The notes under the pieces are model-generated. The model was not told the origin of the DNA. It was given only the letters and a program-made list of their open reading frames with translations, and did no database searches. Positions 45,492 to 54,107 of a stretch of 54,107 nucleotides of DNA are shown here, piece by piece. The position numbers and the translations under genes were made by a program. Origin of the DNA: Chara braunii (Eukaryota; Streptophyta; Charophyceae; Charales; Characeae); assembly GCA_003427395.1 (NCBI GenBank), contig BFEA01000167.1, positions 1,300,859-1,354,965 of the forward strand, given 5' to 3'. The stretch's first letter is position 1; each line of letters begins with the position of its first letter.

Positions 45492-46864
45492 TGGAGCTGG
45501 TTCATATTGCGCTTCATTGGTTCTTCGCCATAGCTATTGGTGCTTCGCATGAGGTGAGTGATAAGGCATTGGTGTTGAACGTTAGGCGGCCCAGGGTAGA
45601 GTGGGCGCGCCAGGGAGCTATGTGGTGATATACGGGGTGTATGCTGGATGATGAGAACTCGCTGATGTGGCATATTAAGCCGAACTGGAACCGCATTCTG
45701 CTGTTGGTTGTGCTGAGACAAAGACCGGTGATCATAATTGCACATCAGATTACCGGTGAGAAATTTGTGGTTGGGGGCAGCATTAATAAGGTACATTGCT
45801 CTCTTCCTTATCTACCCTCTTCATCTCTTCTTACCATGAGGAAGTGAGTTTTGTCTTGAGGGTCCTCTCAGTGTGAGGTGTCGCGAGCGCTCAACCTTGA
45901 GAGTCGACATTCTTCCTGGGCAGCAAGCTGGTGGGAGACGGGCGAAGCCTCTGAAGGGCCCTGGATGAAGCACTCGGGTCACGGTCACCATGCCAACCCG
46001 CTGGGACTAGTACACGCATGCTTGGGCCGCAAGTCCTTGGTTCTGCTGCTTGCGCAATAGAGAACTTCTCGGGCATGCCAACCTTTTATGAGACGCTTAC
46101 CAGACCGTCTATAAATATTTCTGGTTAGGGACTCGGATTGAATCTGGCTGTGATCGTCGTCCTTACTGCGACATTAAATAATTCCTGAGGAGATGGGGGC
46201 TCTCCTAAAATTCCTCCTGATCAACCAGATCAACCGGGTGTAAGGCTCGTTCCGTACGAGGGTAAATAAAAGTGGACTGCCTGGCATGTTCGGCAATGAC
46301 TTGGGGCACAGGGGTGGGCCAGATTGCACACCTTCAGACACGCTGCTCAACCAGATGCTCATGAACGTTGACACAAAGTGACCAATCAAGAAGGATACAG
46401 GGGGAGGGGGGATTACTAACTGTTCACAGTGGCAATCAATTATCAATCTACCATCCAGTATACATCTCCAACAGGAGATGTTATTTTTATTTTGATTATC
46501 TGGTTGCGACAGACTGCGCAAACAACTGACAGACAACTGCAGATAGATTAGATCTTTGTTGTAGTGCAATCTGTTCCAGGGTAATCCAAAAATATAATTA
46601 ATATATCCGGTAGGACCTGGCATTGGTTGTTAATATATCACCTAACTCTTTTTGTTTCATCCTACCGAAATTAGTTGTGTTTTCATAATCGATTGTGTGT
46701 CAGGCTAAGGTAGGATTCAGTGTGGATTATAGTTTAGATCACACACACTGTAGCTTAGGAGTGATGCAAACACTAGAGAGGCTCGAGAGAGGGCAGCGAC
46801 AAGGAGAGCGAGGGCAACTGAGGATAGTGCCTAGACTAGAGTCTCAGCTAGTACCGGCGCAACC
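45492..46864 (+). other. GYP-3 leader between primer site and gag
   Basis: About 1.4 kb with no supported gene. Open frames are short and lack recognisable motifs. The first ATG of the identified gag frame is at 46865. Confidence 0.6.
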
Positions 46865-48531
46865 ATGGCTACCTCAGCCATGTCGCAAGTCTCTACACAG
46901 TCCTCTTCGTCAGGAGTCAGTCAGAGTGGTTCTCAGGTTTCCACTAGTCAGATTGCTGTCGTGCGAGTCAGCCAGCAAACTCAACTCACGCCGGAGGATT
47001 TAGAAATCCGCCGAGCAGAAGAACTTCAGGATGAGCTACAGCGGTAGTTGGACGATGCGGCAGAGAGGAAAAAAACAGCTATACTTAGGAAGGTTAGGTT
47101 AGGGAGTAGAATGCAGGAGCTAGGCAGGCTGGAAGCACTAGATGAAGCGACATTATACCCTATTGGCTGTGTGCTGCATAATGCTCTACTTTCGGTGGCT
47201 GAAGCGCAGAACGTCCAGCAGGAATTGCTGACCGATTTGTTGGCAAGCCAGAAACAAATTCTGGCTGAACTTCGGGCTCCTCGCACAGCGGTGAGGCAGC
47301 CACAGTTTGCTGTAGTTCCCCCTGTGAGTGCGGGTCCTTCATCGATACCACAACACACAGGGGTGGCATGCCCCCTCCAGGTGGTTTAGTAGCAGGTAGT
47401 GATCCGGTTCATAGAGTCTCAATAGTACCATCCACGAAAGTGGTCACTACAGTCCCACTGTCAAGCCAGGCCCAAGTCAGTGTGCAACAGCCTGTTTCAG
47501 TGGCTATGCAACCGCTGCAGCAAGCTCGTGGGCCCATGCAGCCTATGCAGTGGATGCCTAAGATAACTCTCATGAGTCCCAAACCCTTCTCTGGGGATAG
47601 GAAGAAGGAGGAGGACTTGGACACCTGGGTGAGGACTGTGCCTACTTATGTGAGGCACAAGCTCACAAGGCCAGAGCAAGAAGTTGTAGTGGCCGCCTCC
47701 TTCTTAGAGGGGTCAGCAGCCCGCTGGTTGAATGGCTTAGTGCAGCAGCAGGGCTACGGTTAAAACTTCGATGCCTGGGCACACGCTCAGACATTGGAAG
47801 AGTTCGTATGGTCCGTGTACAACAGGTGGCATGACCCGCAAGGGGCTCAGAAGGCCACCGATGCTATCAACAATCTTTGTGCCCGTAGGTTCAAGGATGT
47901 TAGAGAGCTCACGGATACCGTAGAGCGACTACTCCTGGTACCTGGTGTGCGTTTTGACCAGCAGGTTTTTCTAACGGATTACTTAAGGTGCCTACCTGCA
48001 GAGGTAAGGACCAAGCTGGTTGACGAGGCCTCTGTCGAACAGCACACCTTCGCTTCTTTTAGTAAGAAGGCTCTAGACATAGAGGCAAAACTGGGATTTG
48101 TACATAAGGCATCCCACGATGGTAGGAAGAGACTACCCCAAGACTGGAAGAAGAAGGGTCAGTTAATATTCGTTGACCACGATGGTCAAACGACAGAAAT
48201 TGACGATTTCCCAGACCTTGGGGAGTTGATAGAGCAGGATGGGGCCAGTGAGACTTCGGATGGGGGAGTCGTGGCGCCCATCAAGGAAAAGGCTAGGGGG
48301 ACCCGGAAAAAGAAGGTAGGACGGTCCACGGGTCAGGGAGACCAAGGAACACCCGCATGGGTGAAGATTTGTTTGGATTACGAGGTGTGGTGTGACCCCG
48401 TTGCTAGGGGTACATGCATAAACTGTGGCAACTATGGCCACACGTCCAGGACTTGCCGCGGCAAGAAGGTCACCACGAAGGTAGCCTCACCAACGGTGGT
48501 GGGATAATCTTCGAACCCTGGGAGTGCTTCT
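46865..48531 (+). pseudogene. GYP-3 gag with CCHC zinc knuckle
   Basis: The start at 46865 gives MATSAMSQVSTQSSSS, a Ser/Gln-rich head, then a charged helical segment (EDLEIRRAEELQDELQR). An in-frame TAG follows at about 47045, then 47048-47389, a frameshift near 47370, and a capsid-like segment at 47500-48100 (KPFSGDRKKEEDLDTWV; VRFDQQVFLTDYLRCLP) interrupted by TAA at 47761-47763. The knuckle CINCGNYGHTSRTC (C-x2-C-x4-H-x4-C) is at about 48416-48457. TAA at 48505-48507 and another frame change follow. Frames on both sides of each stop are consistent with one original gag. Confidence 0.83.
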
Positions 48532-49440
48532 GCGACCAGCTCACAGGGAAACACCTCGGGCCAGTAGGAGTGTTAGCCGCTCTTACTCGCGCTGAAGTGG
48601 TTACGTTGCCTTCCCCACTTCAGGCGTTGGCCAAGGCTAGTGACCCATACATCGCCCCGCAGACATATTCAGACCCACCGACGCTCTGTTCGAGAGATGT
48701 GTCTGAGGCCCTAGAAGAGTTACAGATTTAGTGGTCAGGGAAGTAGCCCAGAGACTCTTGGGCGATGATAAGTAGAGGTCCAAAGGGTGAACATTTTGTG
48801 GTAGAAGTAGATGTAGGTGGCCGCAAGGTTGGCGCCTTCGCAGACATAGGCTCTACACGAAATTTCATCAGTCGTGCTTGTATGGATAGACTGCGCTTAG
48901 GGGACCAAGTGCAGCGGTTATGTAGAACTGTAGCTTCTACGCTAGCCAACAAGCACCAAATGGTTGTAAAGGACTATGTCAAGGACGTAGCCTGTTCCTT
49001 CTCTTATGGAGGAGGGGAAGTGATCCACAAGATCTCCTTCCTGGTGAGCAACGAACTGCCATTCGATATGCTACTCGGCATGTACTACCTCGATGTCTCG
49101 CAACCTCAGTTTGACTGGGATAGAAAGGTGTTGATCCACAAGTTGCCCAATGGTAGAACTGTTAGATTGCAGAAGTATAAGGCTAGCAGTCTAATAGAAA
49201 ACTACAGGTGTATCTGTGCCTCATCCTTCTATAACTACTGTAAGCAGAATCGAGAGGAGGGTATGTATCTAGTCTTTGTCTCTGAGAAAGGGGAGGCCGT
49301 TAAAACACCCCCAGAGATAGAAAGAGTCGTCGCACAATATTCAGATCTTTTTGAGGAGCCCACAGGCGTGGTGGAAAGGGAGGTGGTACATGATAGAGAT
49401 TGTCCCAGGTAGTAAGGTGTCTAGAGGATGAATCTATAGG
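48532..49440 (+). pseudogene. GYP-3 protease and linker to RT
   Basis: After a short broken stretch (48532-48764), the frame 48765-49412 starts with the aspartic protease core: HFVVEVDVGGRKVGAFADIGSTRN has the active-site Asp but reads DIG in place of DSG/DTG. The C-terminal LPFDMLLGMYYLD matches the protease end before RT. About 100 linker residues follow (PPEIERVVAQYSDLFEEP). A frameshift near 49390 and a TGA at 49429-49431, where Arg is expected, separate it from RT. Confidence 0.8.
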
Positions 49441-50740
49441 ATGTCTCCCGCGGAGTTAGATGAGCTCCGCCGCCAACTCAAGGAGCTCACAGAGAAGGGA
49501 TGGATACGGCCTAGTACCTCCCCTTACGGTGCGCCAGTGTTATTTGTCCCAAAGAAGGGAGGTTCATTAAGGATGTGCATTGACTATAGGGGCCTCAATG
49601 CCATCACCGTTAAGAACGCGGAGCCCCTACCCCGCATTGACGACCTCTTGGATAGAGTGCAGGGATGTCGGTACTTCACAAAGATAGATTTGAAATCCGG
49701 ATACCATCAAATTGTTGTTAGACCTGAGGATCAGCATAAAACCGCATTTCAGACCAGGTACGGTCTATACGAGTTTGTGGTGATGTCGTTTGGCCTATGC
49801 AATGCGCCTGGTACGTTCCAGCACACGATGAACAAGATTTTTCATGACTGCTTTGACAAGTTTATCATTGTGTACCTCGACGATATTCTCATCTTTCGTA
49901 GGACTGTAGAGGAGCACGCTGAGCACTTGAAAACAGTGTTAGGTCTCCTAAGACAGCACCAGTACAAGGTGAACTTGGATAAATGCGAGTTTTGTCGCAC
50001 CAAGATCCTGTACTTGGATCATGAAATTTTAGCAGATGGATTGAGGCCGGAAGATGCAAAGGTGGTCAACATACGTGACTGGCCTAGACCTCAGACTATT
50101 ACTGAGGTCAGATCGTTTTTGGGGATGACGGACTATTATCGTCCGTTTGTGAAGAACTATAGTACTATAGCTTCCCCACTAACAGATCTAACTCGACTTG
50201 ACACCCCTTGGGAGTGGACTGAAGAGTGTGAGGCAAGCTTCAAGAAATTGAAGTATTCCCTAACACACTATGAAGTTCTCAAACTTCCTGATCCTGACAA
50301 ACCATTTGTTGTGACCACAGACGCCAGCCAATATGGCATAGGCGAGGTCCTTGCGCAACAGGAAGGGCCCAAGTTGAGACCGATCGAGTATATGAGCAAG
50401 AAGATACCATCTCAAAAGTAAGCTAAGTCCACGTATTAGAGAGAGAGCTCTACGCCCTATATAGAACGCTAGTCCATTGGAGACACTACCTCCTAGGAAG
50501 ATTCTTCTATGTGAGGTCTGACCATGAGACTTTGCGCTGGATTAAGACACAACCCGTGTTGTCAGACGCACTCGAGAGATGGATTCAAGTGATAGACATG
50601 AATGACTATCAACTGGATCCTATGAAGGGTACGTACAACAAGGTGGTTGATTCACTATCAAGAAGGGCAGATTATTTGGGCGCGCTAGTTACCGAGTTTG
50701 GCATATCTGACGAACTCACTCGATCGATGGTGGAAGTCTA
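49441..50740 (+). pseudogene. GYP-3 reverse transcriptase-RNase H
   Basis: The 326-residue frame 49441-50421 holds a full [45 protein letters not shown] and the catalytic YLDD at residues 145-148, then [15 protein letters not shown]. RNase H begins at [12 protein letters not shown]. It is broken by TAA at 50419-50421 and a frameshift near 50445, then continues to about 50740 (VRSDHETLRWI; NKVVDSLSRRADYLG). RT residues are intact, but the protein cannot be made in one piece. Confidence 0.92.
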
Positions 50741-52235
50741 TCTGGGAGACCAGTCATGTCAGAAATCATTTATAGATTCCAAGCAAAGGACAAGAAAACT
50801 TTGGATGAATTTACGATGGTAGATGGCTTGCTGTTCCTTAAGAAGGCAGGGAATAAAAGACTATGCGTTGCAAATAGTGAGTCTCTGCGTAGTTTATTTT
50901 TAGGAGAATGTCATGATGCAACTGGTCATTTTGGCTATAGAAAGACATCAGCGATTGGTCATTTTGGCCATATGCAAAGATTTTGGTGACCTTCTATGTT
51001 AGAAGATGCAAAACGTTATGTTGAAACCTGCCAGGTTTGTCAAAGGGATAAACCAAAGACTCAGGTTCCGCTTGGGTTAATCAAACCCTTGCTGATCCCT
51101 GAAGGACCAGGCTAGAGTGTGTCCATGGATTTCATGGATACCCTTGTAACCGGCAGGATAGGAAAGAGACACATCTTTGTCATAGTGGACCGTTTCACCA
51201 AGTACGCCAGATTGATCGCTATGCCTGAAACTGCTAAAACTGACTTTGTCATCAAACTTTTCATGGATAACTGGGTAAGAGACTTCGGTCTACCTACGTC
51301 TATTGTTAGTGATAGGGATGTCAGATTCACAAGTGAACTATGGCAGTCTACTGCTGAAAAATGGGCACAAAACTCCAAATGACTTCAGGAAATCATCATG
51401 AGTCAAATGGGCAAGCAGAACAAATGAACCGAGTAGTACAGCAGTTGTTTAGGCATTATATCAAGCCAAGTCAGGACGACTGGGACGAGAAACTACCTCT
51501 CGTTACCAGCCTGTACAACAATGTTGTGCATAGTACTACTGGCATGACTCTCAACCAACTGCATCTTGGTTGGAAGCCCCAAACCGCCTTAGACTTTCTG
51601 CTACCAGAAAGAGAACCCACTGCAGCACCCGACAACATAGAGTTTGTTGTCAAGTACGAACAGATGCTGCAGAAGGTCGTTGAACACATCAGGAAGTCTC
51701 AAGAGGCAATGATTGCATCTGAGAATAAACATAGACGACCCTCTAACTTTCAGGTAGGCGAGAGAGTCTGGATTAAGGCTGTTGAGCTTGGTCAGGAGTT
51801 GGGCATATCCCGCAAGTTAATGCCACAGTTCTTTGGGCCCTAGGAGATCTTAGAGATTGTAGGAGATCAACCAGACGGTCCTTCATATGTAATCCGCATC
51901 CCACCTCACTTGCCTACCTACCCTGTGTTTCATGCCCCTAAGTTAGCACCCTATGCTGCTACTGAGCAGTTCCCTTCCAGAAGATCAATGATGCCCCCAA
52001 CCATGGATGGCGAAATGGACATGACCAGATCGTCGAGCATCGAGTAATGCCTGTACCTCGACCATCAGGCAGAGGGCGACCTCCTAAGCCGAGAATGCAG
52101 TATCGTGTGAGCTTCAGACATCATCTGGATCCGAAAGAAGATCGGTGGTTCACACAAGAAGAACTCATGAGAACCGCACCTCAAGTAATCACATGCTATG
52201 AAAGAGCACTCAAGGGGAAGATGCCTGCAGAATAA
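50741..52235 (+). pseudogene. GYP-3 integrase and chromodomain-like tail
   Basis: The zinc-binding part has HDATGH near 50913 and CQVCQ near 51030. Between them GHFG occurs twice (GHFGYRKTSAIGHFGH), suggesting a small local rearrangement, and a stop lies at 50987. The core in 51119-51382 has SMDFMDTL, IVSDRDVRF and, after a frameshift near 51360, NGQAEQMNR, giving D, D, E. GYP-3 stops at a TAG (51841-51843) where Trp is expected, then continues with the GPSYVIRIP segment. The last 62 residues (YRVSFRHHLDPKEDRWFTQEELM) fit a chromodomain-like pattern, which in chromoviruses directs integration to particular chromatin. Confidence 0.85.
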
Positions 52236-52262
52236 GAGACTTCTCAGAGGACTCACAAAGTT

Positions 52263-52275
52263 AAGGAGGAGGGAA
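52263..52275 (+). other. Polypurine tract of GYP-3
   Basis: AAGGAGGAGGGAA, all purine, directly precedes the 3' LTR start TGCGAGGATC. Confidence 0.9.
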
Positions 52276-53306
52276 TGCGAGGATCAGGGTCCTCGGTAGG
52301 CCTATGGGGCCTTGTTTGCAGCCTTACCCACCCTAAGTGAAGGCGGAGGTGCGCGCCCTAAGTCAAGGCGGGCCTGGCTTTTTGCAAGAGGCCCTCGACT
52401 GTCAATTTCATATTTGGGGTCCAGGCAGTTGCGACGCGCCAGTTGGTTGAAAGAAACACAGGCCGAGCAACAAAGACATTTCTACGGCCTACCGGGCCTT
52501 TCCAAGGAATGTCCGCCCTGGGCGTGATTCGCAGCCTCATACAGAGACAGTTGGGCGNCCAACCGAACGAGGCCCAGCAGCCCAGTAGCTGCTGCATCCA
52601 GGCAGCCTCCTGGTGCCTTCCGGAAGCTTCTGGGCCCAGGCCAAGGCAGCCAGGCTGCGTGAGCAGGCCAACTCTTTCCATAAAGGAAAGAGCTCTGACC
52701 TGGCTGCCTCATTCAGGCACTCGCATGCTGGCGGCAGCGTTGCTGAAGCTCATGCTCGTAGGCTGCTGCTAGCGCTGAGAGGCGAGGTGCAGCACGTGCG
52801 GTCGTGCAGAGGAGGAGGGCACTGCTGAGGGCAGCGCCATAGCCCAGCCACCATAGTTGGTGGGCTTGGACTACAGTGAGGCGCAGGGGTGGTCTTCGAG
52901 TGAAGGAGAGGATAGGTGTGGGTGAAGTCAAGGGATAAGTGAAGGATGATGATGATGATGATGATATGAGGGCACGTACCTTGTATTGGCGATGGTCTGC
53001 ATGGGCGACATCTTCAAGTACTTCGGGCTGCCGCTGATGTCAACAGTTGCATTGTCTTTTTGTAGTCTGTAGTAGATATGGAGGAGTAGGCTGGGCGCTG
53101 ANCGCCAAGTGTGAGTATGAAGGAAGTGGACTCTTGTGTTGAGAGGAGAGAGTATGCTCTCCATGGACATTGGTTTTCAGTGCTACGAACCTCCATTGGT
53201 GTATTATTGGTGCAACGCTCCTCTCTAGACACGGTGTGACTATTTGGCTGTCAATGTGATGGTGTGATCTGGGATTGTGTTCTCGCTGTTGCTTATTTTC
53301 CTTGCA
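52276..53306 (+). repeat. GYP-3 3' LTR
   Basis: This is the partner of 44447-45476 with the same ends (TG...TTGCA). Differences concentrate in the first 300 bp. It contains two N positions (52558 and 53102) and the same (GAT)n run near 52945. Confidence 0.92.
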
Positions 53307-53593
53307 TTTATTATTTATTATTTATTATTTATTTATTTTTTTAATTATTTCAATTTTATTTGTTATTTTATTTTATTATTTTTATATTTTTATATTTTTA
53401 TATTTTTATATTTCATATTTTATTATATTATTAGTTTATTAGTTTATTTTTTATTATTATTTTATTATTTTATTATTTTATTACTATTTTAAAAATATAT
53501 TATTTTATTATTAATATTTATTTATTTTAATTTTTGATTTTTAATTTCTAATTTGTTATTAAGCTTTATTATTTTATTACTTTATTATGATTT

Positions 53594-53596
<3 letters not shown>
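53307..53596. repeat. AT-rich low-complexity flank
   Basis: TTTATTATT-type and TATATTTT repeats without a stable unit. Composition matches the left flank of GYP-3 (44380-44446), so GYP-3 appears to have inserted into this AT-rich tract. Confidence 0.85.
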
Positions 53597-53599
<3 letters not shown>

Positions 53600-53634
<35 letters not shown>

Positions 53635-53648
53635 GATTGCCATTTGTG

Positions 53649-53720
<72 letters not shown>

Positions 53721-53759
53721 GTGGTTGGAGGGGGGGTGGGGCGACCCCGCCCCCACCAC

Positions 53760-53791
<32 letters not shown>

Positions 53792-54065
53792 CGGAAAAAA
53801 AAAAAGCAAAATCGAATAAATCTTCCACTAGAATATGGAAATATACAATACTGCGTGTGTGTGTGTGTGTGTGGGCCTGTTGGGGGTGGGGGGGCGACCC
53901 CGCCCCCACCAATCAATGAATCAATCAATCAATGAACGAAAAAGAAAAAAGAAAAAAAAAGCAAAATCGAATGAATCTTCCCCTAGAACATGGAAATATA
54001 CAATCCTACCTCTGTGTGTGTGTGTGTGCGTCAGTGGGGCCAATCAATCAATCAATCAATTAATT

Positions 54066-54107
<42 letters not shown>
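53600..54107. repeat. Compound satellite built from nested microsatellites
   Basis: Each unit is a (TG)n run, a GGGG-rich part with GGGGCGACCCCGCCCC, an (AATC)n run, an A-rich part, and a unique segment GCAAAATCGAATRAATCTTC then ATGGAAATATACAAT. The GCGACCCC box recurs at 53741 and 53894, a period of about 153 bp. A third, partial unit lacks most of the G-rich part and runs into an (AATC)n tract at the window edge. GGGGCG and CGCCCC form a 6-bp stem with loop ACCC. Confidence 0.85.

Larger units (their letters stand above)
44447..53306 (+). mobile_element. GYP-3: complete but degenerate Ty3/gypsy retrotransposon
   Basis: It has two about 1030-bp LTRs, a tRNA-Met-like primer site, gag with a zinc knuckle, protease, RT-RNase H, integrase, chromodomain-like tail and a polypurine tract, in Ty3/gypsy order. 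Both flanks read TTTA next to the LTRs (44443-44446 and 53307-53310), a possible 4-bp duplication, but the target is AT-rich so this is weak. At least five in-frame stops and several frameshifts break the polyprotein. The LTRs agree at roughly 95% by eye, indicating an old insertion. Confidence 0.9.

Noticed and set aside
46174-46623. 149-residue minus-strand frame in the GYP-3 leader
   Set aside because: It vaguely recalls LINE RT wording (GSPLLFTLV) but lacks the ordered RT motifs and lies antisense in the leader.
53553-53935. Cys/Val and His/Thr repeat frames
   Set aside because: Translations of (TG)n and (CA)n microsatellites.

Overview
This is a eukaryotic, transposon-dominated window with no host protein-coding gene that I can support. 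It is a stack of decayed retrotransposons with plant-type features: Ty3/gypsy elements primed by tRNA-Asp-like and tRNA-Met-like sites, LINEs with an endonuclease, a reverse transcriptase and a plant-style RT zinc-binding domain, satellites inside LTRs, and scattered single N bases. The integrase and C-terminal region of the rightmost element resembles, from memory, gypsy polyproteins of the streptophyte alga Chara braunii. I cannot run a search, so the organism is an inference at moderate confidence. I name the elements GYP-1, GYP-2, GYP-3, LINE-A and LINE-B for this report only.

Layout. GYP-1 (1-21965, minus strand, left end outside the window) is a Ty3/gypsy element with very long LTRs. 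The left LTR (to 5182) and right LTR (to 21965) share about 5 kb and carry the same 91-bp satellite. Between them lie, on the minus strand, gag-protease (15722-14115), a linker (14084-13191), RT-RNase H (13190-11508), integrase (11504-10101), a downstream acidic ORF (9786-8861) and a 3.7-kb untranslated tail (8860-5183) with four unrelated minisatellites. The polyprotein is broken by four in-frame stops and two frameshifts.

LINE-A (minus strand) is split into 39581-41455 (endonuclease, RT start) and 21966-24762 (RT end, zinc-binding domain). The halves join in register across the 14.8-kb insertion GYP-2 (24763-39580), which is flanked by ACGT. GYP-2 begins with an apparent LTR of 13.1 kb (about 7.5 kb after subtracting nested LINE-B), then a tRNA-Asp-type primer binding site and a decayed gag. 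It ends with only the last 36 bp of its 3' LTR. LINE-B (about 29600-35190, plus strand) sits inside the GYP-2 LTR.

GYP-3 (44447-53306, plus strand) is a complete but dead gypsy element. It has about 1030-bp LTRs, a tRNA-Met-like primer site, gag with a CCHC knuckle, protease, RT-RNase H, integrase, a chromodomain-like tail and a polypurine tract. It is inserted in AT-rich simple sequence. The right end (53307-54107) is AT-rich DNA followed by a compound satellite of nested microsatellites.

Relative order of events: LINE-A first, then GYP-2 into LINE-A, then LINE-B into the GYP-2 LTR. GYP-1 abuts the 3' part of LINE-A. GYP-3 is independent.
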